Positions 17,431-25,544 of a stretch of DNA of 64,000 nucleotides are shown piece by piece. Position numbers and translations under genes: made by a program. Every line of letters begins with the position of its first letter. Positions within the stretch are counted from its first letter, which is position 1. The notes below the pieces were generated by a model, which was given only the letters and a program-made list of their open reading frames with translations, made no database searches and was not told the origin of the DNA. Source of the DNA: Paenibacillus tundrae (lineage in GTDB: Bacteria; Bacillota; Bacilli; Paenibacillales; Paenibacillaceae); contig NZ_JAUSTI010000009.1 in assembly GCF_030812775.1 (NCBI RefSeq), forward strand, positions 1 through 64,000, read 5' to 3'.

Positions 17431-17664
17431 TTATCGAAGCGGTTGTACGGGAATGGTGTGCAGATGCTCCTGCGCGATTTGAATCAGTTCTTCCTGCTTG
17501 GCAGGTTCTGTGTTCTTCCAGATCATTTCGAAAATGGCGCCAAGTCCAGGTAAAGCTGCCTCAGGCCCGTCAACGGAACCTTCAATCATCTCTCGGAGCT
17601 GATCATCACTTTTGTCATGAACCTTATGAACAATCGCGTCACGCAGGCTTAATGTAATTGGCAT
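17431..17664 (-). CDS. sspI: Small acid-soluble spore protein SspI
   Basis: A 77-residue protein starting MPITLSLRDAIVHKV. It contains the conserved middle LPGLGAIFEMIWKN of SspI (Bacillus form LPGLGVLFEVIWQ). SspI is a minor spore-core protein made in the forespore. The start follows AGGAGGGAATTGCG. The longer in-frame reading to 17730 runs through this ribosome binding site and is rejected. Forespore expression (sigma G) is expected from the family, but I did not identify the promoter with confidence. Confidence 0.9.
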   Translation of the reverse strand: MPITLSLRDAIVHKVHDKSDDQLREMIEGSVDGPEAALPGLGAIFEMIWKNTEPAKQEELIQIAQEHLHTIPVQPLR

Positions 17665-17852
17665 CGCAATTCCCTCCTCGTATATTCGGCTGCTGTTATA
17701 CTGTTCCCTGGGAAGCGTGAGCGCATTCAAGTTTGTTAGGCTTTGTGGTATACTACGAAGGATTATTTAAGTAAGCGTGGCGTGTATTTTAACTCTTATG
17801 AAGGTTCAAAATAATGTGTAGTGCTGAAGTGCAGCGGGAGGGTAAGATCCTA

Positions 17853-18515
17853 ATGGCAAAGAAACAGTATGCTGTGATTGGCATGGGACGATTTGGATCA
17901 AGTGTAGCCAATGCATTAAGTGGTATGGGATTCGATGTGCTGGCGATTGATGCAGATGAGCAACGGACGCAGGAAATGTCTAATGTGGTGACCCATGCTG
18001 TCTCGGCCGATTCTACAGACGAAGAAGCGCTACGTGCGCTGGGCATACGAAATTTCGATGTTGTCGTGGTGGCAATTGGTGAAGATATTCAGGCAAGTAT
18101 TCTGACTACGCTCATTCTGAAGGATATGGGTGTGCCGGTTCTTATTGTAAAAGCTCAAAATGAGCTCCACGGTAAAGTATTACAAAAAATTGGTGCGGAC
18201 AAAGTCATATATCCTGAACGGGATATGGGTCTGCGTGTAGCGCATCATCTAACCTCACCAAACATATTGGATTATATTGAGCTGTCTGAGGATTACAGTA
18301 TCCTTGAGATGAGAGCCTCTGAGCAAATGATCGGAAAAAACTTGCTTGAGCTAAACATTCGGGCACGGTTCGGTTGTAACGTGATGGCGATTCGTAGTGG
18401 TAATTCAATGAACATCTCTCCATATGCCGATGATCGGATTGAGGATGGGGATGTATTGATCATTGTAGGGCATAAGGATCATCTGACGAAGATGGAACTG
18501 GCCTATCCGAAGTGA
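17853..18515 (+). CDS. ktrA: Ktr potassium uptake regulatory subunit (KtrA/KtrC type)
   Basis: A 220-residue cytoplasmic protein of the RCK/TrkA class. The N-terminal nucleotide-binding domain has GMGRFG (residues 10-15) and the acidic end of strand 2 (IDADE). The C-terminal RCK_C domain covers about 135-215. It forms a ring that gates the KtrB/KtrD potassium channel in response to nucleotides. No channel gene is next to it, as for ktrC of Bacillus, so KtrA against KtrC cannot be settled. ATG 17853 has GGGAGGG 10 bases upstream. The rRNA methyltransferase gene begins 21 bases later, a likely operon. Confidence 0.93.
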   Translation: MAKKQYAVIGMGRFGSSVANALSGMGFDVLAIDADEQRTQEMSNVVTHAVSADSTDEEALRALGIRNFDVVVVAIGEDIQASILTTLILKDMGVPVLIVKAQNELHGKVLQKIGADKVIYPERDMGLRVAHHLTSPNILDYIELSEDYSILEMRASEQMIGKNLLELNIRARFGCNVMAIRSGNSMNISPYADDRIEDGDVLIIVGHKDHLTKMELAYPK

Positions 18516-18536
18516 TGAGATGGGAAGGATGGAAAG

Positions 18537-19325
18537 ATGGATATTGTATCACCGCAAAATGCACGTGTGAAGGAATGGGCTCAGTTGCTGGAAAAAAAGC
18601 ATCGTACCCGTCAACATAAATATATCATTGAAGGCATTCATCTGGTTCAGGAAGCGCTTCGGGCTGGCGCTGATCTAGAGTGCATCGTCTATGATGGAGA
18701 GCAAGGCGTACCGTACGAACTTGCCGGATTCGAGAACCCTCTTCAGAAGGTTGAATGGGTTAGTGTAACACCTGCAATTATCGCCAAATGTACAGATACG
18801 ATGACCCCGCAGCCCGTATTTGCGATTATTCGGAAGTCCAAGGAACCGATGCAGAACCTGCTCTCTGAGAAGAGAAATTTGGTCGTTGTATTGGATAACG
18901 TACAAGATCCTGGCAATGTGGGAACAATTATTCGAAGCGCAGATGCTGCAGGTGCGGCTGGTGTTGTGCTGGGGACAGGCTGTGCTGACGTCTATAATCC
19001 CAAAACAATTCGTTCGACGATGGGATCATTATTCCATTTGCCGATTGTTGAGGGATCCTTGGAGGCGTTGTTGCCCGAAGCCAAAGCGGCTGGTGTGAAG
19101 CTTGTAAGTACGTCTTTGCAGGCAGAATACTCCTGTTATAGTTATGATTTTACGCAGGCAGTGTGGCTTGTCATCGGGAATGAAGGTAAAGGCATCTCGG
19201 AGTCCACCGCACGGTTAGTGGATGATGCCATTACGATTCCCATGCAAGGACAAGCGGAGTCGCTGAATGCAGCGATGGCTGCTACCGTTCTGTTGTTTGA
19301 GGCGATGAGGCAGAGGTTGGTTTAG
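18537..19325 (+). CDS. ysgA: SpoU/TrmH family rRNA 2'-O-methyltransferase (YsgA/RlmP-like)
   Basis: A 262-residue protein. An N-terminal substrate-binding domain (ARVKEWAQLLEKKHRTRQHKYIIEG in pieces) is followed by a SPOUT domain with the three SpoU motifs: DNVQDPGNVGTIIRSADAAG, WLVIGNEGKGIS and IPMQGQAESLNAAMAATVLLFE. These make the knotted SAM-binding site. The Bacillus relative YsgA (RlmP) methylates a guanosine in the 23S A-loop; the same target is inferred, not shown. It follows ktrA closely and ends at a bidirectional terminator. Confidence 0.92.
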   Translation: MDIVSPQNARVKEWAQLLEKKHRTRQHKYIIEGIHLVQEALRAGADLECIVYDGEQGVPYELAGFENPLQKVEWVSVTPAIIAKCTDTMTPQPVFAIIRKSKEPMQNLLSEKRNLVVVLDNVQDPGNVGTIIRSADAAGAAGVVLGTGCADVYNPKTIRSTMGSLFHLPIVEGSLEALLPEAKAAGVKLVSTSLQAEYSCYSYDFTQAVWLVIGNEGKGISESTARLVDDAITIPMQGQAESLNAAMAATVLLFEAMRQRLV

Positions 19326-19383
19326 GAAGTAGTTGTAGTGTGACATTTTATATGCACTTCATGTGTTTTGGATATTAAAGATC

Positions 19384-19410
19384 AAAAAGCCGCCCAAAGG
19401 CGGCTTTTCT
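19384..19410. terminator. Bidirectional terminator
   Basis: AAAAGCCGCC and GGCGGCTTTT pair around a CAAA loop. It lies between the convergent rRNA methyltransferase (+) and ABC-F (-) genes. Confidence 0.92.
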
Positions 19411-19446
19411 TGTGTTTATTTTTCCGTTCAGTTTGCTATCTATAGA

Positions 19447-20925
19447 TCATAGATCAATTACTTTCGTTGCAATATTCGTACAGAACTCACTGTCGTGCTC
19501 TACAAAGAGAAGTGTTGGCTCAAACTCCAACAGTAGATCTTCAATTTGCATACGCGATATAACATCCACGAAGTTGAGTGGTTCATCCCAGATGTGCAGG
19601 TGAGCTTGCTCACTTAAACTTTTGGCAATAAGCACTTTCTTTTTCTGACCGGCGCTAAAGCTCGAAATATCCTTCTCCAATTGTAGTCTGGAAAAATCGA
19701 GTTTTCTCAGAATGGATTTAAACAGGCTCTCATCAATTCCTTGATTAAACGCATACTCAGATAAATTACCGCTAAGATCGGACGTATCCTGCGATACATA
19801 AGAGATTTTAAGCTGAGGGTCTTTACGACAAAGACCTGTATACGAAATATTCTCACCACAGATTAATTTAAGCAGGCTTGATTTACCCGATCCATTCTTA
19901 CCGTATAGAGCAATACGATCTCCTTTTTCAATCGTAAAGCTTACATCGGTACACACCGTAGTAGAGCCGTATGCGATCGTTACATTCTCTAATTCGACCA
20001 GTTCATTCTTGTGAAAATCGAGCTGATGAATCTGTAAACGTTCTGCATTCTCAATATTTTTGAGGAGTTTAGACTTCTCTTGAATAGCGGATTGTTGCCT
20101 CTGTTCCAGGTTTTTGGAACGTTTCATCATCTTGGCTGCCTTGTGTCCGATATATCCTTTATCTACTTTGGAACCGGAATTCCGGGTGCCATTCTTGCTC
20201 TTCTCCACTTCATGCGACCATCCACCTGTCCGTTTGGCTGAGTCGGATAAACGCTTGATATCCTTCATTAGTTTCTCATTACTGGCGAGTTCGAACTGAT
20301 CTTGTCTTCTTTTGTTCTCCCACCAGGCGGAGAAATTCCCCTTTTGAATCTCGATGTTCGTCTTGTTGATGGACAGGATATGATCTGCACAGTGATCCAG
20401 GAAAGATCGATCGTGAGATACCAAGATAAACCCACTTTTATTGCGAAGATACTCACTCACGATTTTCCGCGCATGCAGATCCAGATGATTAGTAGGCTCA
20501 TCAATGAGCAAGAACTGATTATCCTTCAGGAACAAGGCCGCAAGCATGACTTTGGTCTGTTCCCCCTGAGATAGGGAATCGAAAGGCCGATACAGAACAT
20601 CTTCCGATACTTTCAAAAGGTTAAGTTCACGCGCGAGCTGCCAATATAGATACTCAGGATAAATGTCCTCGACGACATCGAGGGTCATCATGCTCTTATC
20701 CTTTAATTGGAAAGGGAAGTATTCAAAGCTAACATTCGCAGAGATGGTACCACTGTACTCGTATTTACCAAGCAACAATTGCAGAAAGGTTGTTTTGCCT
20801 CTCCCGTTCCTGCCGGTAAATCCTAATTTCCAATCGGTGTCTAGCTGAAAGCTTACATGTTCAAATATATTATCGTAACTGCCATCATAGGCGAAGGTTA
20901 GGTTGGTCACGTTAATTAACGACAT
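19447..20925 (-). CDS. ABC-F ATPase, Lsa/CplR-like ribosome protection protein
   Basis: A 492-residue protein with two ATP-binding cassettes and no membrane segments, as in ABC-F factors. Cassette 1 has GRNGRGKTT, LSQGEQ and LLIDEPTNHLD. A basic coiled linker (about 190-290) reaches towards the peptidyl transferase centre in this class. Cassette 2 has GKNGSGKSS, FSAGQKKK and a variant Walker B, HIWDEPLNFVD. The start MSLINVTNLTFAYD and the overall pattern resemble Lsa-type proteins that displace lincosamides, pleuromutilins and streptogramin A. The resistance phenotype is inferred. Start 20925 has AAAAGGATG at good spacing; the ATG 9 bases earlier overlaps it. Confidence 0.88.
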   Translation of the reverse strand: MSLINVTNLTFAYDGSYDNIFEHVSFQLDTDWKLGFTGRNGRGKTTFLQLLLGKYEYSGTISANVSFEYFPFQLKDKSMMTLDVVEDIYPEYLYWQLARELNLLKVSEDVLYRPFDSLSQGEQTKVMLAALFLKDNQFLLIDEPTNHLDLHARKIVSEYLRNKSGFILVSHDRSFLDHCADHILSINKTNIEIQKGNFSAWWENKRRQDQFELASNEKLMKDIKRLSDSAKRTGGWSHEVEKSKNGTRNSGSKVDKGYIGHKAAKMMKRSKNLEQRQQSAIQEKSKLLKNIENAERLQIHQLDFHKNELVELENVTIAYGSTTVCTDVSFTIEKGDRIALYGKNGSGKSSLLKLICGENISYTGLCRKDPQLKISYVSQDTSDLSGNLSEYAFNQGIDESLFKSILRKLDFSRLQLEKDISSFSAGQKKKVLIAKSLSEQAHLHIWDEPLNFVDVISRMQIEDLLLEFEPTLLFVEHDSEFCTNIATKVIDL

Positions 20926-21109
20926 AAAGATCATCCTTTTTATGTGAAATATAAAAGTTAGTCCGGCAGAGTAGCTACCATGACATGGATTGCTTCACTT
21001 TTACATTTGAACATAATCAGAATTTCAGATGGTCTCTGAAATGAATGACTTTATCTAAGACGTGTTTAGGTTAGTCAAAATTTCCGGATATCCTAGAGAT
21101 AAAAACACA

Positions 21110-21137
21110 AAAAAGCCCCATTCTCCGGTGCCTTTTT
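21110..21137. terminator. Terminator/attenuator upstream of the ABC-F gene
   Basis: On the minus strand AAAAAGGCACC pairs with GGGGCTTTTTT (one mismatch), followed by T. It lies between a 54-codon ORF and the ABC-F start about 185 bases further on, so it may attenuate the resistance gene. Confidence 0.65.
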
Positions 21138-21151
21138 AGCGTAACATCAGC

Positions 21152-21316
21152 CTAAATATACGTTGAGGATACATGACGACTAAAGTTTAGTGCCAAGGTC
21201 TCTCTATATATAGGAGGATAAAGTGCCGGATTCTGATTAGTAATGTTGTGAACCATGCCAGTGTTGATGTTCGTTGACAGGTTCACATAAACATCTACGA
21301 TTTCTAATTCAGTCAT
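21152..21316 (-). CDS. Small ORF (54 aa) upstream of the ABC-F gene
   Basis: An ATG with a strong AAAGGGGG site about 9 bases upstream opens 54 codons. The product begins MTELEIVDVYVNLSTNIN and ends FSRHVSSTYI. It is polar, with no membrane segment and no recognised family. The stop lies 15 bases before the terminator hairpin. It may be a small independent gene, or a regulatory leader ORF whose translation affects the hairpin and the ABC-F gene downstream. In the rest of 20926-21580 I see no other gene. Confidence 0.5.
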   Translation of the reverse strand: MTELEIVDVYVNLSTNINTGMVHNITNQNPALYPPIYRETLALNFSRHVSSTYI

Positions 21317-21580
21317 CACCGGAACCCCCTTTAAAAGCTCAATAATTTAATACAGAAAACGTAACATGGAATATAACTACGGGTCAAGGTATGGCTGCCT
21401 AACCGACTTTCATCAAAAGTGTCAGAAGGTAAGTCTTTTGCGTTGGCTTTCTTTGTGGGATGGCGATCATTCTGGTGAAAAACTAGTTGTGGATTATAAT
21501 GGATTTATTTTACACTTAAGTGGTTAGCTAGCTCGTCGAAGAAAATTAAGATTATATAATTTGAAAGGGGAAAATACGCG

Positions 21581-22552
21581 ATGATATTGACAAACGATGA
21601 TATTGAGAAACTCTTGCCTTGGTTTGGTTATGGGAAATTTCATGAGGCAGAAATCGTGTTTTTTGGAAATGAAGAAGGGCTTGGTGGATATCCAATTGAA
21701 GCAGTTCCAGCAAGATGCAAAGTGTATGGAAATGATAAAAACACATGGATAGATAAGGATTGGAGAAACGGTTATTGGGATGAAACAAGCCACGAAGGTT
21801 ATTTAAAACTTGGGGAAAAAGTGAATGAATTATTAAAAGAGAAAGGATCACCTCCTGTTAATCCCAAACTCCAATCTCCCTTTTTAGATTTTCAAGCAAG
21901 AATGATACTATACTTTGAAAATAACAATCAGGATTGGTTTAACAACATGAGTAGCCTTAATCAAGAACAGCAAAGAAAGATTCGAAATTTGACGAAGCAT
22001 CTATTCTCAGATCAAACGACTTTAAAGGCTGGACTTGTAGATTGGAGACCTCTCCCCCGATCTAACGAAAGTTGCTGGCCACATGTAGGAATTGAAGAGA
22101 AAAAGTATTTATCTGCATTCAAGTTAAATCAATTTTATTTAAAACAAGTTAATGAAGTTCGAAACGGCAAAATTCAGGTTCAAGACCTTGATCAATACGC
22201 AATGATGTTGTGGAAACGCACTGAATTAATTGAGAAGGTAGTTAGCAAGTTTCCTTTCTCAATACTAATTGGTGTAGGAGATATCCCTTCTAAAAAGAGA
22301 GTGTTAGAATACATATTTGCAACATATGACTTGAAGTTTATAAGAAAAACGTTGAGTAATGGAAAGCCTTATGAAATAGCAGAATTAATTCTTCCTGATA
22401 AAAAAGTAACCATGATCCTGACTCCCTTTTTTAATCATCGTTCTAATTGTTTGCAGTTAGAAGGTTTGAAGATATTATGTGAAGATATTTTATATCCAAT
22501 GATTATGAATTCTAGGGGACTTAGAAATGAGCATAGAAGCATTCACGCGTGA
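21581..22552 (+). CDS. Uncharacterised AT-rich protein, possibly UDG-like fold
   Basis: A 323-residue soluble protein that I do not recognise as a named family. Visible parts: EAEIVFFGNEEG near residue 23, VDWRPLPRSNESCWPH near 150, FSILIGVGDIPSKKRVLEYIF near 230, and a histidine-bearing strand LTPFFNHRSN near 286. A Gly-rich first motif with a late strand-His motif recalls uracil-DNA-glycosylase-like proteins, but this is a weak inference. GAAAGGGGAAAA precedes the start. The gene is clearly more AT-rich than its neighbours and is followed by a broken reading frame, which suggests acquired DNA. Confidence 0.75.
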   Translation: MILTNDDIEKLLPWFGYGKFHEAEIVFFGNEEGLGGYPIEAVPARCKVYGNDKNTWIDKDWRNGYWDETSHEGYLKLGEKVNELLKEKGSPPVNPKLQSPFLDFQARMILYFENNNQDWFNNMSSLNQEQQRKIRNLTKHLFSDQTTLKAGLVDWRPLPRSNESCWPHVGIEEKKYLSAFKLNQFYLKQVNEVRNGKIQVQDLDQYAMMLWKRTELIEKVVSKFPFSILIGVGDIPSKKRVLEYIFATYDLKFIRKTLSNGKPYEIAELILPDKKVTMILTPFFNHRSNCLQLEGLKILCEDILYPMIMNSRGLRNEHRSIHA

Positions 22553-22727
22553 GATGGATATGGAGGATCAGTTAAAGGTCGCGTATTATGAGCGTTGGCA
22601 CGCGTAGTTCACTCGACATTGCCTTATGATTCATATCGCACCTATCATCCTAATTATTCGCTACATTATAAGGAGAAAACAATATTTACATCTATTGAAA
22701 AGGCGTTAAGTGAATTGATGAAGTGAC
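22527..22727 (+). pseudogene. Broken gene remnant
   Basis: A 26-codon reading frame (MSIEAFTREMDMEDQLKVAY..) overlaps the end of the preceding gene and stops at 22607. A second frame shifted relative to it reads on through STLPYDSYRTYHPNYSLHY to a stop at about 22727. Together they look like one short protein with a frameshift. The family is not recognised. The following stretch to 23012 holds only a CCAACA/TGTTGG hairpin (about 22853). Confidence 0.35.
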
Positions 22728-23012
22728 GAATGAACCGAAATGATAAATGAATTAAATAGAACATGATATGAACCTCATGAGATAGGGATCATGATAAACG
22801 AAAACTGTAAAATGAAAAATCAAATTTGCAAAGAAAGAAATGCAAGCTTATCCAACACAAATGTTGGGGTAATCCATCTTTGCTGTTACAGGGTAGGCTT
22901 TTTCCTATGTCTCATTAGCTAACGAAGCAACATGAATATGAATTCTAAAATAAATCGAACGATATGAGCTCGTTATGCCAATATATAGTGAATAGAGGAA
23001 AGGAGCTGGCTG

Positions 23013-23594
23013 ATGAGAGAGGAACACGAATACATAGAACTTGTAGCGTTAACACGGGCTGGTGATGATGAAGCCTATGGAGAGTTGTATGAAAGAACTG
23101 TAACAGATGTGTACCGGACTGTCCGGTTTCTAATTAATCATGTCTCTGATACGGAAGATTTGGTGCAGGATATTTATATTCAGGCGTATCGGTCATTGGA
23201 TCGATATGATGCGGAGCGTGCTTTTCGTCCGTGGCTTATGGGCATAACGATGCGTCAGGTGAAAAATTATCGGCGGCGGAGGTTGACCCAATTTCGGTTT
23301 AATCAACGGATTGAGAAATCAGACACTGGCATGGAGATTGATTTCTCTGTTGATCTGATCAGTAAATTGGCACATCAACCTCTACTTGAACAAGTACGCC
23401 GGTTGCCGTACAAATTGCAGCAGGTGGTTACCCTGCACTATTTAAACGAATACACCCAAGAAGAAATTGCCTGGATTCTAGATATTCCGCTTGGTACGGT
23501 TAAATCTCGAATTCATGCTGCACTGACTAAGCTACGCCAGAAGAAGAGTATGATCTATTCATTTGAAAATAGGAAAGGTGGAGGATTGGCATGA
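23013..23594 (+). CDS. ECF-type RNA polymerase sigma factor
   Basis: A 193-residue protein with the two domains of group 4 sigma factors. Region 2 has DAYGELYERTVTDVYRTVRFLI and the DTEDLVQDIYIQAYRSLDRYD core (about 15-85). Region 4 (about 125-180) contains LPYKLQQVVTLHYLNEYTQEEIA and GTVKSRIHAALTKLRQ. It would redirect RNA polymerase to a stress regulon. AAAGGAG precedes the start. Its stop overlaps the start of the next gene (ATGA), whose product is the likely partner or anti-sigma factor. Confidence 0.93.
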   Translation: MREEHEYIELVALTRAGDDEAYGELYERTVTDVYRTVRFLINHVSDTEDLVQDIYIQAYRSLDRYDAERAFRPWLMGITMRQVKNYRRRRLTQFRFNQRIEKSDTGMEIDFSVDLISKLAHQPLLEQVRRLPYKLQQVVTLHYLNEYTQEEIAWILDIPLGTVKSRIHAALTKLRQKKSMIYSFENRKGGGLA

Positions 23595-24334
23595 AACTGG
23601 AGGATGAATTACGTTCGGCCTATCGCCAGGAGACAAGACATTGGTCTAACCCACCAGAAGGGAAAGAGAATATGCTCAAAGCTATCCGAAGTAAGTCCAA
23701 GGGAAACGGGCGTCCACGTAAGTGGATAGCCGCAGCCGTAATCGCAGCAGTTCTAATTATCCCTACAGGCGCATATGCAGGCTACACCTATCTTGCAGAT
23801 GATATCTATGGTTCTGAACAAAACATAACCGTGTTGGGAGGTACAGCGGCCGATTATAATCGTTTGGAAGCCAAGCTGCAGGAAGCCAAGGCGTATTTTA
23901 GTGATGATGAGTTCACGCAGTATATGAGTCTACTAAAACAGTTGGGTCAGATGGCTCTAACACACGCTGATCCACAAGGAGACTTGCATCCGGAGCAATG
24001 GAGCACAGTGGATCAGGAGAAGTACAACCAACTGGCGGCAAGTTTGGAGCCATTCTTCGAGCGTTTAGAAGGTGCGAGTGAAGAGAAGGAATTAATGGAT
24101 CGTGAACAATTCCGTATTGAAACATACAAGGCTGCCGAGGAGAGACTTTCGCAAGAAGAGTTCATTGAATTTCAAGCCTTGTTCGAGAGCATGGAGAAGT
24201 ATGAAGCCATCGTTGTGGACGAGAATGGCAGCATTCATGAGGAGCGATTATCAGCAGAACAGAAGCAGGATTTAGATCAGGTTAGGAAGCAATTTTATTC
24301 GTATTTAGACCAGATCGGTTATAGTGTGCGATAG
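23591..24334 (+). CDS. Membrane-anchored putative anti-sigma factor (DUF3600-like)
   Basis: A 247-residue protein. A basic cytoplasmic N-terminus of about 45 residues is followed by a single membrane span (WIAAAVIAAVLIIPTGAYA region) and an acidic, helical outer domain of about 180 residues. Overlap of its start with the sigma gene stop, plus this topology, make it the likely anti-sigma factor or sensor. The outer domain resembles DUF3600 proteins found beside Bacillus ECF genes; that match is from memory. No ZAS-type zinc motif is visible, so the sigma-binding mode would not be the classical one. Confidence 0.75.
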   Translation: MKLEDELRSAYRQETRHWSNPPEGKENMLKAIRSKSKGNGRPRKWIAAAVIAAVLIIPTGAYAGYTYLADDIYGSEQNITVLGGTAADYNRLEAKLQEAKAYFSDDEFTQYMSLLKQLGQMALTHADPQGDLHPEQWSTVDQEKYNQLAASLEPFFERLEGASEEKELMDREQFRIETYKAAEERLSQEEFIEFQALFESMEKYEAIVVDENGSIHEERLSAEQKQDLDQVRKQFYSYLDQIGYSVR

Positions 24335-24452
24335 AAAGAGGCAGCGTGAGAAATAGGTTGAGAATCAATTTTATTAGGCTTATCCACTGGCTGGCGTCAT
24401 GGTTGTTATTAAGTAATATGAGCGTAGAAGTATAGGAGTTATATACAGACTG

Positions 24453-24492
24453 ACTGGAGCCGGGCTGGTTATGCCTTCTGCTCCAGTTTTTT
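24453..24492 (+). terminator. Terminator of the sigma/anti-sigma operon
   Basis: ACTGGAGC pairs with GCTCCAGT across a 22-base loop and is followed by TTTTTT. Confidence 0.8.
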
Positions 24493-24601
24493 AGGTTGAG
24501 GTTTCTATTTTACACTTTGCTTTTAATTAACAAATAAACCCTTTAGACTTCTTGCATCTTAAAGTGAGCGTGATTTACATATATGCAACCTTGAATTGTT
24601 G

Positions 24602-24870
24602 GCACTCGTATTACAGTGGAATGAGTTCTTTGAGGACGAACTCAGATGTTTCTGTGGCATGAATTGGGATGCATTTTGGGATGCGACAACGGGGCTTGGT
24701 GGAGATGCCTCATAATTAATTCTAGTAGGTTGGGAATATGTGGGACATTGTATCCCTCAAGATGTCGCAATCATGAGAGAGTTACTTCAGCAATTGAATG
24801 TTAAACACCCAACATGGGGGTGTGATGTGGAGTATGGATCATTTATAAAAGATGACATAGGCAATGGTTG
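24602..24870 (+). pseudogene. Degenerate barstar-like gene
   Basis: One frame encodes FFEDELRCFCGMNWDAFWDATTG and then stops at about 24712. A shifted frame continues with LVGWEYVGHCIPQDVAIMRELL to a stop just before the next gene. NWDAFWD followed by a VGWE strand and an acidic helix is the order seen in barstar-family RNase inhibitors. A frameshift and stop near 24710 make it a pseudogene. It fits the immunity-like genes that follow. Confidence in the family is moderate. Confidence 0.5.
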
Positions 24871-24886
24871 AAAGGGTGTAATCGTA

Positions 24887-25171
24887 ATGAGCAATGATCA
24901 TGTAAATTGGAATAAACCATTCGAAACAGTAAATGATTTTGCGAGTTTTCTTAAAGTAATTGAGAACTGGTGCAAATTAGGTGATGATTGGGAGCAATAT
25001 AATCCCTACGGTATGATCGCTATCTTATCTACTTGTCTAGAACATATCGGTCTTAACTTTCTAGATGATGAAATAGATGGTTTGCATGAGCATTTATGTG
25101 ATGAGCAGATTCAATTACTGATCAGGATCGGTAGAAGCTTAGAAAAGGCTCAGTCAGAAACGGAAGCTTAA
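24887..25171 (+). CDS. Small DUF7660-like protein (immunity-type)
   Basis: A 94-residue acidic protein. Its central pattern (VNDFASFLKVIEN.., DDWEQYNPYGMIAILSTCLEHI) parallels that of the next gene (NREELVRFISSLVDDL.., EDWANISLEDYLNGMASWIEDM), so the two are probably distant paralogues of one family that I would place with DUF7660. No catalytic motif or membrane segment is seen. GAAAGGGTG precedes the start. Its place among SMI1- and barstar-like genes suggests an immunity protein. This is inference. Confidence 0.7.
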   Translation: MSNDHVNWNKPFETVNDFASFLKVIENWCKLGDDWEQYNPYGMIAILSTCLEHIGLNFLDDEIDGLHEHLCDEQIQLLIRIGRSLEKAQSETEA

Positions 25172-25226
25172 ACCTAAGAAAGCGTCTAGATACAATACAT
25201 AGCATCAGAAAGTAGTGGTGATCAGA

Positions 25227-25508
25227 ATGAGTAGTCCAGAAGCAAATGATATGTCTAATATCTATGAGAATCTGAAGAAGATTGAAAATCGAGAAGAGTT
25301 AGTTCGATTTATTTCCTCTTTAGTAGATGATCTGAAGAACAATTCGGAGGATTGGGCGAACATTTCACTGGAGGATTATTTAAACGGAATGGCATCATGG
25401 ATTGAGGATATGGAGGGGCTGTACCCAGAATCCGAGAGAGAACAATTGGAACACTTGGACTGGAAGCTAGTTGCTATGATCTTATATTCAGGAAGTCGGT
25501 ATGAGTGA
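25227..25508 (+). CDS. DUF7660-like small protein (immunity-type)
   Basis: A 93-residue acidic, mainly helical protein. The signature is a helix with FISSLVDDL, then a DWANISLEDYLNGMASWIEDM segment, which I associate with DUF7660. The start is uncertain: ATG 25227 and GTG 25215 are both possible, and only weak purine-rich sequence (GTGGTG) precedes 25227. It lies between another gene of similar pattern and an SMI1/KNR4 gene, all codirectional. Confidence 0.72.
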   Translation: MSSPEANDMSNIYENLKKIENREELVRFISSLVDDLKNNSEDWANISLEDYLNGMASWIEDMEGLYPESEREQLEHLDWKLVAMILYSGSRYE

Positions 25509-25544
25509 ACATGATAGTAATATTGAAATGAGGAGGTAACTTGA

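Noticed and set aside
17270..17482. 70-codon plus-strand frame over the sspI terminator
   Set aside because: It crosses the terminator hairpin and the sspI coding end; no ribosome binding site.
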